DNA of 64,000 nucleotides, from the NCBI RefSeq assembly GCF_022229005.1, contig NZ_JAKKFD010000019.1, forward strand, positions 101,908-165,907. Direction: 5' to 3'. Below, piece after piece: positions 9,044 through 16,018 of this stretch. Position numbers and translations under genes: made by a program. The stretch comes from Micromonospora trifolii. Its GTDB lineage: Bacteria; Actinomycetota; Actinomycetes; Mycobacteriales; Micromonosporaceae. Position 1 is the stretch's first letter. Each line of letters opens with the position of its first letter. The notes below the pieces were generated by a model that worked only from the letters and a program-made list of their open reading frames with translations, had not been told where the DNA came from and did not search any database.

Positions 9044-9660
9044 CCAGCCGTGAGAAGCACCTCGTCGAACTGGTCGACGAGACCGGCACGGCCCACGGCG
9101 AGACGACAGTGGCGGCCGCGCACCAACCACCGGGGCAGCTGCACCGGGCCTTCTCGGTGTTGCTGGTGAACCCGGACGGTCAGGTGCTGCTCCAGCGCCG
9201 AGCCGCCGTGAAGACCCGGTTCCCGCTGCGCTGGGCCAACTCGTGCTGCGGTCACCCCCAGCCTGGGGAGTCGCTCGCCGAGGCGGCCAACCGACGGTTG
9301 GGCGAGGAGTTGGGCGCGGGCCCGGTTGAGTTGACCGAGGTCGGCGTCTACGTCTACTACGCCGAGGACCCGGCGACCGGTCGGGTCGAGTTCGAGTACG
9401 ACCACGTACTGCGAGGCGAGTTCCTGCCCAGCGCTCCGCTACTGCCCGACCCGGACGAGGTGGCCGAACTGCGGTGGGCCGACCCCACCGCGCTGGAGGC
9501 CGAGTTGAAGATCGACCCCCGGTCGTACGCGCCCTGGCTGGGCGGGGTGGTGAACCAGCTGCTACGCCCCTCGGAATCCCGGTCAGGCGCAACCAGCCCG
9601 GCCATGACGCCGCCAGGATCGTCGGCGGATGACACGGCGGAGCGGTCGGGTGGTCGATGA
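9040..9660 (+). CDS. idi: Isopentenyl-diphosphate delta-isomerase, type I
   Basis: A 206-residue Nudix-fold isomerase that interconverts IPP and DMAPP, priming the GGPP synthase encoded upstream. The catalytic cysteine sits in WANSCCGHPQPGE, and the glutamate motif follows within YVYYAEDPATGRVEFEYDHVL (metal and acid residues). The ATG overlaps the crtI stop by 4 bp and is preceded by GGAGAAGG. The last 25 or so residues are a variable tail that overlaps the start of the MerR gene. Confidence 0.94.
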   Translation: MTSREKHLVELVDETGTAHGETTVAAAHQPPGQLHRAFSVLLVNPDGQVLLQRRAAVKTRFPLRWANSCCGHPQPGESLAEAANRRLGEELGAGPVELTEVGVYVYYAEDPATGRVEFEYDHVLRGEFLPSAPLLPDPDEVAELRWADPTALEAELKIDPRSYAPWLGGVVNQLLRPSESRSGATSPAMTPPGSSADDTAERSGGR

Positions 9661-10594
9661 GGCGCTGAGCGCGGGCGCTGTCGCACGTCGGTTGGGGGTC
9701 GCGGTGACCACCCTCCGCACCTGGCACCAGCGCTACGGGCTCGGGCCCAGCGAACACATCCCCGGTCACCACCGCCGGTACACACCCACCGACCTGGCCC
9801 GCCTCGAGATCATGCGACGACTCACCGCCGAGGGGGTGAGCCCCGCCGAGGCGGCACGGTGGGCCCGCCAGTCACCGGACCCGACGCCCAACGGCACCGT
9901 CGCCCCCGCCCGGATCCACCCGACCGGCCGTGACGGCGGCGGCTCCATCCCGGTCGGCCGCGCCGGCCCGGCGGCCCGCGGGCTGGCCCGGGCCGCCATG
10001 CGACTGGACGCGGCGGCGATCAGCGAGACGATCGCGCACGCCCTGGCCGCCGGCGGGGTCGTCGCCACCTGGGAGGGCCTGCTACGCCCGGTGCTCGCCG
10101 GCATCGGCGAACGCCACGCCGCCACCGCCGGCCTGATCGAGGTGGAACACCTTATGTCCCGCTGCGTCTCGGAGGCGCTCGCGGCCGCCAGTCGGGCCAA
10201 CGTCCCCACCGGGCCGGCCCGGATCCTGCTCTCCTGCGCCGACGAGGAACAGCACACCCTGCCGCTGGAGGCGTTGGCGGCAGCTCTCGCGGAGGCCGGT
10301 GTCAGCTACCGGATGCTCGGCGCCCGGGTGCCGGTGGCCGCTCTCGTCGAGGCTGTCAACCGGACCGGACCGGCCGCCGTGGTGCTCTGGTCGCACACCC
10401 GGGCCACCGCCGACCCGACCCAACTCGGCGCGCTGCTCGCCGCCCCCCGACGCCCGTTGCTGGTGCTCGCCGCCGGCCCCGGCTGGCGAGCCGACACGCT
10501 GCCCGCCGGGGTGGTGCGGCCGGTCGACCTGGCCGAGGCGGTCTCGCTCTCCGCCGCCGTCCGCGACTCCCTGGACCAGTCGAGGCGTGATTGA
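9629..10594 (+). CDS. MerR-family regulator with cobalamin-binding-like domain (CarH/LitR type)
   Basis: A 321-residue regulator. Residues 11-80 form a MerR winged helix (SAGAVARRLGVAVTTLRTWHQRYG). The rest resembles the methionine synthase-like cap plus B12-binding domain of the CarH/LitR photoreceptors. A Glu-His pair stands at 173-174 and a candidate lower axial ligand, His209, is in DEEQH. The CarH cap motif W-x9-E-H reads H163-x9-E-H here, so the tryptophan that covers adenosylcobalamin is missing. The protein may sense light differently or not at all. Position downstream of crtE-crtI-idi argues that it controls the carotenoid genes. ATG 9629 overlaps idi; GTG 9650, preceded by GGAG, is an alternative start. 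Confidence 0.85.
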   Translation: MTRRSGRVVDEALSAGAVARRLGVAVTTLRTWHQRYGLGPSEHIPGHHRRYTPTDLARLEIMRRLTAEGVSPAEAARWARQSPDPTPNGTVAPARIHPTGRDGGGSIPVGRAGPAARGLARAAMRLDAAAISETIAHALAAGGVVATWEGLLRPVLAGIGERHAATAGLIEVEHLMSRCVSEALAAASRANVPTGPARILLSCADEEQHTLPLEALAAALAEAGVSYRMLGARVPVAALVEAVNRTGPAAVVLWSHTRATADPTQLGALLAAPRRPLLVLAAGPGWRADTLPAGVVRPVDLAEAVSLSAAVRDSLDQSRRD

Positions 10595-10669
10595 TCGCAC
10601 TGTCGCCGGATCGCGGCGTGAACTACCGTCGGGCGGGTCCGCCTACCCCGACCCTCCGGGAGCGAGCAG

Positions 10670-11452
10670 ATGCAAGCCCGCGCCATCCTGGCGTCCGTCC
10701 TCGCCGTGGCGCTGGTCCTTTCCGGCTGTGCCCAGCCGGAACGCACCATCGCACCTGCCGGCGCTCCACGGCCGGTGGAATCGACCACGCCGCCCACCCC
10801 GACACCGCACCCCAGCGTCACCAAGCCGGCCAAGCCGCCACTGCGGCCGCTGCCGGCCAAGCTCCCCTCCGGCCTGGGGCGCAACACCGGCGTACGCCCG
10901 GTGGCCCTGACGTTCGACGACGGGCCCAGCCCGGCCTGGACACCCAAGGTGCTCGACCAGCTGAAGGCCGCCAAGGTGACAGCGACCTTCTGCGTCGTCG
11001 GTCGCGAGGTGCAGCGTCACCCGGAGTTGGTCCGTCGGATCGTCCGGGAAGGACATCAGCTCTGCAACCACAGCTGGCGCCACGACCTCGATCTTGCCCG
11101 TCGACCTGTCGGCGAGATCCGGGCCGACCTGGACCGCACCAACAAAGCCATCCGGAAGGCCGCTCCCGGCGCGAAGGTGTCGTTCTACCGGCAGCCGGGC
11201 GGCCGGTGGACGTCGGAGGTGCTCGGAGTGGCCAAGGACCTCGGCATGCGTCCGCTGCACTGGTCGGTCGACCCGCAGGACTGGGACAAGCCGACCGCGG
11301 CCACGATCGGCAAGCGCGTCCACGCCGCCACCCGGCCCGGTGCGATCGTTCTCCTGCACGACGGAGGCGGTAATCGGGCCGCGACACTCGCCGCATGCCC
11401 GAAGTTGATCGCCGACCTGAAGCAGCGCTTCGGCATCACCCGACTCCGCTAG
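10670..11452 (+). CDS. Polysaccharide deacetylase (NodB domain) lipoprotein
   Basis: A 260-residue exported carbohydrate esterase of family 4. A lipoprotein signal ends with LSGC (Cys20), then a Pro/Thr-rich spacer reaches to about residue 70. The NodB domain carries TFDDGP with the catalytic and metal Asp83/84, the zinc pair in HSWRH (His134, His138), the RQPGG motif and the LLHD motif. It probably deacetylates peptidoglycan or another cell-surface glycan from the outer face of the membrane. It stands alone between the carotenoid operon and the tRNA genes. Confidence 0.93.
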   Translation: MQARAILASVLAVALVLSGCAQPERTIAPAGAPRPVESTTPPTPTPHPSVTKPAKPPLRPLPAKLPSGLGRNTGVRPVALTFDDGPSPAWTPKVLDQLKAAKVTATFCVVGREVQRHPELVRRIVREGHQLCNHSWRHDLDLARRPVGEIRADLDRTNKAIRKAAPGAKVSFYRQPGGRWTSEVLGVAKDLGMRPLHWSVDPQDWDKPTAATIGKRVHAATRPGAIVLLHDGGGNRAATLAACPKLIADLKQRFGITRLR

Positions 11453-11472
11453 AACCGCTCTGACCTGCGGTT
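11453..11472 (+). terminator. Short hairpin after deacetylase gene
   Basis: AACCGC and GCGGTT form a 6-bp perfect stem right after the stop codon of the deacetylase gene. It is short and lacks a T-run, so it is a weak terminator candidate. Confidence 0.35.
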
Positions 11473-11505
11473 ATGACCCGTCCCAAACCCTTGCCCATAC
11501 CGATT

Positions 11506-11534
11506 TTGTCGACCGGCGGAGCATCACGTATGCT
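11506..11534 (+). promoter_or_regulatory. Sigma-70/HrdB-type promoter for tRNA cluster
   Basis: TTGTCG at 11506-11511 and TATGCT at 11529-11534 are separated by exactly 17 bp, an excellent match to a housekeeping promoter. The predicted start lies about 65 bp upstream of the tRNA-Glu gene. Confidence 0.65.
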
Positions 11535-11606
11535 TTCCAAGCCTCCGGCGGGGCCGGATGGGAGCAAGTCCGCTTGAAGTTGCGAATGTGCAATGATGGC
11601 GGGGCC

Positions 11607-11679
11607 GCCCTCATCGTCTAGCGGCCCAGGACGCCGCCCTTTCAAGGCGGTAGCACGGGTTCGAATCCCGTTGGGGGCA
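11607..11679 (+). tRNA. tRNA-Glu (UUC)
   Basis: A 73-nt cloverleaf. The acceptor strand GCCCTCA pairs with TGGGGGC (one G-T pair), the anticodon loop CTTTCAA gives UUC, and the T arm contains GGTTCGAATCC. The 3' CCA is not encoded. First gene of a Glu-Asp-Phe cluster. Confidence 0.97.
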
Positions 11680-11680
11680 C

Positions 11681-11753
11681 GACCGGCGCAAGCCGGAGCA
11701 AGGCACGACCGGCGCAAGCCGGAGCAAGGCACGACCGGCGCAAGCCGGAGCAA
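11681..11753 (+). repeat. Three tandem 26-bp units forming GNRA-loop hairpins
   Basis: Units begin at 11681, 11707 and 11733; the last is truncated to 21 bp. Each contains CCGGC-GCAA-GCCGG, a perfect 5-bp stem closed by a GCAA tetraloop, so the transcript between tRNA-Glu and tRNA-Asp would form three identical stable hairpins in a row. They could guide tRNA processing, dampen transcription, or be a slippage-prone expansion. No function is proven. Confidence 0.85.
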
Positions 11754-11762
11754 TACAAGCTA

Positions 11763-11836
11763 GGTCCTGTGGAGCAGTTGGAGTGCTCGCCGCCCTGTCA
11801 AGGCGGAGGTCGCGGGTTCAAGTCCCGTCAGGACCG
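11763..11836 (+). tRNA. tRNA-Asp (GUC)
   Basis: A 74-nt cloverleaf with acceptor GGTCCTG pairing CAGGACC, an anticodon loop CTGTCAA giving GUC, and the T-arm motif GGTTCAAGTCC. CCA is not encoded. It lies 10 bp after the hairpin repeats, probably in the same precursor as tRNA-Glu. Confidence 0.97.
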
Positions 11837-11935
11837 CAGCGCTGACGCCGCGCCTCGCGCGGCGTTCTGCGTATCGGAGCAGGTCGCCTTGCCGCCGGTT
11901 CGTCCGGTTGCCGGGTAACATGAGCCGAGCGACAC

Positions 11936-12009
11936 GGCCAGGTAGCTCAGTTGGTACGAGCGTCCGACTGAAAATCGGAAGGTCGGCGGTTCGACCCCGC
12001 CCCTGGCCA
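11936..12009 (+). tRNA. tRNA-Phe (GAA)
   Basis: A 74-nt cloverleaf with acceptor GGCCAGG pairing CCTGGCC, an anticodon loop CTGAAAA giving GAA, and the T arm GGTTCGACCCC. CCA is not encoded. A strong hairpin follows 27 bp later. Confidence 0.97.
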
Positions 12010-12033
12010 CATAGCCTTTCGCCGGGCTACAGA

Positions 12034-12065
12034 GGTCCCCACCAGCGGAAACGCAGGTGGGGATC
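12034..12065 (+). terminator. Terminator hairpin after tRNA-Phe
   Basis: TCCCCACC (12036-12043) pairs with GGTGGGGA (12056-12063). Inside it GCG-GAAA-CGC forms a further stem with a GNRA tetraloop. Downstream is the moderately T-rich TCTTGCTGTTT. This probably ends the tRNA transcript. Confidence 0.7.
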
Positions 12066-12261
12066 TTGCTGTTTCCGGCGCTTGGAGCCAACGAGCAGCC
12101 CCACGGACCGCATGATCGACTCGACTTCCCTGATGTCGGGGTATCCCAGCGCTCGCGACACCGCGATTTCAAGGAAACCGAGTCGATCACGCTGACGCAC
12201 GATGGCCCTGATGTCGGCGGCTGCGGCTGCGCGGCGGACAGTGACGCACGACGGCGCGGCG

Positions 12262-13434
12262 TCAGTGGTCGCGACGGCCCGGCGGGCGGTGCTGCGCCAC
12301 ACTGCCCTGAATCGCCTCCCACACGCTGCGTCCGGCCTCTCGCAGCGTCTCCCCCGCCTGCTCGGCGAGTTGCGCCGCGCTCTGGGCTGCGCTCTGCGCC
12401 GCGCCCGGCAGACCACCGTGGCCGTGCCCGGACGGGTTCGGGCCGGGCCCAGCCGATCGACCGGGCTGGTTCGCGGTCTCCCCTCCCGCCGGTCCCTCGG
12501 GGCGCTGCTGGTCCCGGCCTGCCCCTCCCGGGCGCTTCCCGTCACCCGAGCCTTCGGGATGCTTCTCCTCGTCGTGACGCGGCCCCTCGTGCCGCTGGCC
12601 TCCCGGGCGGTTGCCACCTGGCGCGCCGACCTCAGGCCCTCGGCCCTGCGGCTGCCGTCCATCTGGCTGCCGTCCCTGAGGATGCTGGCCCTGCGCATCC
12701 GGACCCTCAGGACGCCGACCCTCCGGCTGCGGGCCCGACGGGTGCGCCTGGTCAGCTGACCCCGGGCCGCCAGCCCGCGCCCCGGGTCCTCCAGCACCTC
12801 GGTCCGAGCCGACCGGGCCCGCCCCGGACCGACCCCCATCCGGCCGGCCAGGGCCCGGCCGATCGGGGCCCGGCCGATCGGGGCCCGGCCGATCGGGGCC
12901 CGGCCGATCGGGGCCCGGTAGACCTGGATCCGGTCGATCGGAAGCCAGTCGGTCGCGGTCGGCCACCGGGCTGGCCGCGCTCACCTGGCGGCCCGGCTCG
13001 TCGCGTACGCCGTCCGAGCGTCGAGTCGATGCCTTGATCTCCGCTGCGCCCGCGGCCAACTGCTGGGCGCTGCGGTTCACGTCGTCGAAGGCGGTGCCGG
13101 CCGTGCGTGCGAGCGCCTCGATGATGTGTGGGTTGTGGTCGAGCGTGTCGAGCGCGCGTCCCAGGATTCTGGTCAGCTGCTCCAACCGCACCCGCAGCTG
13201 CGCCTCGGCGTTCACCCCGTCGATGTTCAACTCGCCGCTGTTGAGGTGCACGCGTACGCCGGCGTCGACCTGGAGCAGGTTGGCCACCCGGGCCCGCAGC
13301 GACAGGTCGGCCTCCAGACCGTCGACCGCCAGCCGGATGGAGTCGACGGAGACCTTCGGAATGTCGAGCAGGACGTCCGGGTTCCCGCTGTCGACGTTCC
13401 GGTCCGGCTCCCGCTGCTGCCCGCTGTCGCCCAT
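12262..13434 (-). CDS. Conserved actinobacterial hypothetical protein with low-complexity Gly/Pro/Arg tail
   Basis: A 390-residue protein of unknown function. Residues 1-125 form an ordered part (LLDIPKVSVDSIRLAVDGL, then VRVHLNSGELNIDGVNAEAQL) of a type I recognise from other actinobacteria, where it has no assigned role. The remainder is disordered and rich in Gly, Pro, Arg, Gln and Asp, with GPDRP repeated four to five times in a row. A short amphipathic Ala-rich helix (AAQSAAQSAAQLAEQAGETL) ends it. No signal peptide or membrane segment is seen. I chose the ATG at 13434 because of a good GGGAG site just upstream. Confidence 0.72.
   Translation of the reverse strand: MGDSGQQREPDRNVDSGNPDVLLDIPKVSVDSIRLAVDGLEADLSLRARVANLLQVDAGVRVHLNSGELNIDGVNAEAQLRVRLEQLTRILGRALDTLDHNPHIIEALARTAGTAFDDVNRSAQQLAAGAAEIKASTRRSDGVRDEPGRQVSAASPVADRDRLASDRPDPGLPGPDRPGPDRPGPDRPGPDRPGPGRPDGGRSGAGPVGSDRGAGGPGARAGGPGSADQAHPSGPQPEGRRPEGPDAQGQHPQGRQPDGRQPQGRGPEVGAPGGNRPGGQRHEGPRHDEEKHPEGSGDGKRPGGAGRDQQRPEGPAGGETANQPGRSAGPGPNPSGHGHGGLPGAAQSAAQSAAQLAEQAGETLREAGRSVWEAIQGSVAQHRPPGRRDH
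12846..12920. repeat. Tandem 15-bp repeat inside coding sequence
   Basis: About five near-perfect copies of a 15-bp unit based on GGCCCGGCCGATCGG encode consecutive GPDRP pentapeptides. Such repeats change copy number easily by slippage, in steps that keep the reading frame. Confidence 0.85.
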
Positions 13435-13600
13435 GCTCTCCCGCCCCACCTGCACACCGGCCCGGTCGTCCGAGCCGTTGGGCGCGGTTACCCGCTTTCC
13501 GGCGGGCCATCCCGTCCGTGACGACTCGACGACCCTCTGTCTGGAACCGGGCACCGCGCGAAGCTGCACACCGAGGCATCAGCCGGTATGGTCCGGGCCT

Positions 13601-14128
13601 ATGGGACAGGAATTGACTGATCCGGCCGACATCCGGCAGGACGTCGGCCAGTTCTCTCTCCGGTGCAGCCTCCTCGTCCCGGGCTCCGTCGAGCACGCGT
13701 TCGCGGTCTTCACCGACGAGCTGACCGACTGGTGGGTCACCGAATACACCTGGTCGGGCCCGGACGCGCTGGCTGAGCTGGGCATGGAGCCTCGGGCCGG
13801 CGGCATGCTCTACGAGTTGGGCCCGTACGGCTTCCGCGCCGACTGGGGTCGGGTGCTCACCTGGGATCCGCCTCGCCGGCTGGTCTTCGTCTGGCAGATC
13901 GGCCCCGACCGGGCGCCGGTGCCGGACCCGGCCCGCGCGAGCGAGGTCGAGGTGCTGTTCCATGCCGAGGGGCCGGAACGCACCCGGGTCGAGCTGGAGC
14001 ACCGGCACTTCGACCGGCACGGCGAGGCCGCCGAGGGTTACCGCAAGGCGCTCACTGCCGGCTGGCACGAGTTGCTCACCCGCTACGTCGCCACGGTGTC
14101 GCGCCACCGCCCCACCACGACGGCCTGA
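13601..14128 (+). CDS. SRPBCC/AHSA1-like domain protein
   Basis: A 175-residue START/Bet v1-like ligand-binding-fold protein. The pattern SVEHAFAVFTDELTDWWV, a central RADWGRVLTWDPPRRLVFVWQI strand pair and the C-terminal helix GYRKALTAGWHELLTRYV match the AHSA1-related SRPBCC group. Members bind hydrophobic ligands or act in toxin or polyketide handling, but no partner is encoded next to it. It is convergent with the DUF2786 gene 12 bp away. The ATG at 13601 fits the domain start; the ribosome site is weak. Confidence 0.82.
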   Translation: MGQELTDPADIRQDVGQFSLRCSLLVPGSVEHAFAVFTDELTDWWVTEYTWSGPDALAELGMEPRAGGMLYELGPYGFRADWGRVLTWDPPRRLVFVWQIGPDRAPVPDPARASEVEVLFHAEGPERTRVELEHRHFDRHGEAAEGYRKALTAGWHELLTRYVATVSRHRPTTTA

Positions 14129-14140
14129 CGACCCACCGGG

Positions 14141-14845
14141 TCAGCGGCCGAGCCGCCGACCGGCAGCGGCGCCGCCGAGGTCCCGACCACCAAGGTTCGC
14201 GCGTTGGCCGGCCTCGGCCCCCGAGCCGAAGCCGGTGCCGCCCAGCCGTCGTGGCGGTGCGGTACGCAGCCGTGGGTACTCCTCGCTGAGCCGGCGCTGC
14301 ACCCGGTCGGAGCGGTCGGTCAACACCAGCGCCATCGTCGGTGCGCCCGACTCGCTGGCCGCCGCCGACTCGGCCGCCCAGAGTCGACCTCCGACCACCT
14401 CCGCGAAGCCGGCGAGCCAGGAGCGGCGGAAGGCGGCAGGGTGGTCGTCCGCGGGGACCTCGGTGGCGGCCAGGCCGTGTGCCGCCTGCACGAGCAGTGA
14501 GGTGAAGAGCACGTCGACCCGTTCCAGGTCGCTGGCGAAGCCGAAGAGGTGCAGGGCGAAGCCGTTGCCCTGCCGACGGCGTACGCAGCGGCAGCGCAGG
14601 GGTTCGGCCACCGCGGCGAGCAGGCCGACCTTGTCTCGGGCGTACGGGGCGACGACGTCCAGCACGCGGTCGCCGACCGGGTCGGTGGTCGGATCCCGGG
14701 CGGCGAGTAGCGCCCGGTCGACGCCGTAGCGGGCGATCAACTCGGTTGCCTTGGCGGTGAACGCGGCGGACTCGGCCGGCGTGCAGGCCGGGTCCTCGGC
14801 CTGGGCCAGCAGCTTGCGCACCTTGCTGAGCATGGCCTCGGACAT
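14141..14845 (-). CDS. DUF2786 domain protein
   Basis: A 234-residue protein whose first 45 residues (MLSKVRKLLAQAEDPACTPAESAAFTAKATELIARY) are the DUF2786 motif. A basic and Cys-containing segment CRCVRRRQGN follows, and the tail is Gly/Arg-rich. The biochemical role of the family is unknown. I prefer the ATG at 14845, which starts the domain; an upstream in-frame ATG at 14878 would add 11 residues. Confidence 0.8.
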   Translation of the reverse strand: MSEAMLSKVRKLLAQAEDPACTPAESAAFTAKATELIARYGVDRALLAARDPTTDPVGDRVLDVVAPYARDKVGLLAAVAEPLRCRCVRRRQGNGFALHLFGFASDLERVDVLFTSLLVQAAHGLAATEVPADDHPAAFRRSWLAGFAEVVGGRLWAAESAAASESGAPTMALVLTDRSDRVQRRLSEEYPRLRTAPPRRLGGTGFGSGAEAGQRANLGGRDLGGAAAGRRLGR

Positions 14846-14974
14846 GCCTACAGAGCTACCACACGGGCCGGACATCATCGGGGCCGCGCCGCGATCGATC
14901 GATACGTATCATCGTCACGGCCAGATGATCAGTCCAATACGGACGGTCAGCCAACTGTTTGGAGGAACGAACGG

Positions 14975-15415
14975 ATGCCATCCCCGACCGCTCGTCTGCT
15001 CGCCGTCGCCACGGCCACCGCACTGCTCTCCGTCGGTACACCCGCGCTGGCGGAGCCGATCACACCGACCGCGCCGGTCAGCTCCGGGCCGAACGCGTTC
15101 GCCCCGCTGGCCACCTGTTACGGCGGGGCGGTCCGGTCGTACTTCGAGACCGGCCGCTACGGCGGCTCGGCCGGCCAGTACCGCACCACGACGCGCTGTC
15201 GCGACATCAACGTCCGCAACGCGAGCGTGTACGCCACCGAGGCGTGCGTGATCTTCGTCGACAAGACGAGCGCCTGCAACTACTGGACCTACCTGCCGGC
15301 CAACTCGGGCTGGATCACGGTGGCGACCAACGTCCGGGACGGCGTCAACTTCCGGGTCCGCTTCGAGAACCTGCGGTACGAGTACGAACCGCTGATCGCG
15401 TACCACGCGTTCTGA
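14975..15415 (+). CDS. Secreted protein of unknown function
   Basis: A 146-residue exported protein. A standard signal peptide (residues 1-26, cleavage after TPALA) precedes a small Cys-containing domain (cysteines in LATCYGG, TTRCRD, EACVIF and TSACNYW, about 100 residues) likely stabilised by two disulfides. Similar small secreted proteins are frequent in Micromonospora and Streptomyces, but I recognise no named family. The start is supported by GGAGG 10 bp upstream. Confidence 0.82.
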   Translation: MPSPTARLLAVATATALLSVGTPALAEPITPTAPVSSGPNAFAPLATCYGGAVRSYFETGRYGGSAGQYRTTTRCRDINVRNASVYATEACVIFVDKTSACNYWTYLPANSGWITVATNVRDGVNFRVRFENLRYEYEPLIAYHAF

Positions 15416-15426
15416 GTGGCCCGCGC

Positions 15427-15462
15427 GGTCGCGGCGTCCGCCCCCCGACGGACGCCGCGACC
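15427..15462. terminator. Bidirectional terminator hairpin
   Basis: GGTCGCGGCGTCCG (15427-15440) and CGGACGCCGCGACC (15449-15462) are perfect 14-bp arms around an 8-nt loop. The hairpin sits between two convergent genes and can serve both strands. It lacks a T-run. Confidence 0.75.
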
Positions 15463-15472
15463 CGGCGGCGGG

Positions 15473-15862
15473 TCACCCGGCGCGGCTGCGCAGGGTGGCG
15501 ATCGTCGAGCCCGCGAGTGTGAGCAGGCAGTCGGGGAGCAGACCGTCGGCGGCCGCCGCGCCGAACAGCGCCTCACCGGTCGGTTCATCCCGGTTCGCGT
15601 ACGCACTGACGAAGCGGGCGACCCAGCGGGTGTCGTACCCGGCCTGATCGATTCCCGGGAAGTCGAGCGCCGCCCCACTGGCCGCTGGCGCGTCGCCGAG
15701 CATGGTCGCGGCCAGGCACCAGGCGACGCCGTACGCGCCGTCCAGGCCGGCCCGGTCGACCACCGCGTCGAACGCTCCCACCACCGCTTCTCCATCGCCG
15801 GTCAGCGCCGAACGGAGTACGGCGGCCGCGTCATCGAACGTCTGCTGTGGTAGGTCGGTCAC
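15473..15862 (-). CDS. Conserved hypothetical protein
   Basis: A protein of about 129 residues, Ala-rich and mostly helical (TFDDAAAVLRSALTGDGEAV; later AAADGLLPDCLLTLAG). I do not recognise it. No signal or membrane segment is seen, so it is probably cytoplasmic. The GTG at 15862 begins a natural MTDLPQQTF-like N-terminus; an ATG at 15922 would add 20 residues of atypical composition. Confidence 0.6.
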   Translation of the reverse strand: MTDLPQQTFDDAAAVLRSALTGDGEAVVGAFDAVVDRAGLDGAYGVAWCLAATMLGDAPAASGAALDFPGIDQAGYDTRWVARFVSAYANRDEPTGEALFGAAAADGLLPDCLLTLAGSTIATLRSRAG

Positions 15863-16018
15863 GCAGCGCACAGTAGGACGGGTGGTCAAGCACCCCTCAT
15901 GACCGTCACTGTCCGTGTTCAACGCGAGCTACCTGCGCATTACGCCACCTCCACGGTCCCGCCGCCGGCCTCGGCACGCTAATGTGCGCAGCGGACCTTC
16001 GCCGGAGGAAGGACGACC

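Noticed and set aside
11607..12009. tRNA cluster as an integration site for a mobile element
   Set aside because: No duplicated tRNA 3' end, integrase or phage gene was found downstream of any of the three tRNAs.
12027..12839. Long minus-strand frame rich in Arg overlapping the tRNA-Phe terminator and the hypothetical gene
   Set aside because: It is a high-GC shadow of the gene at 12262-13434 in another frame, with no family resemblance and no ribosome site.
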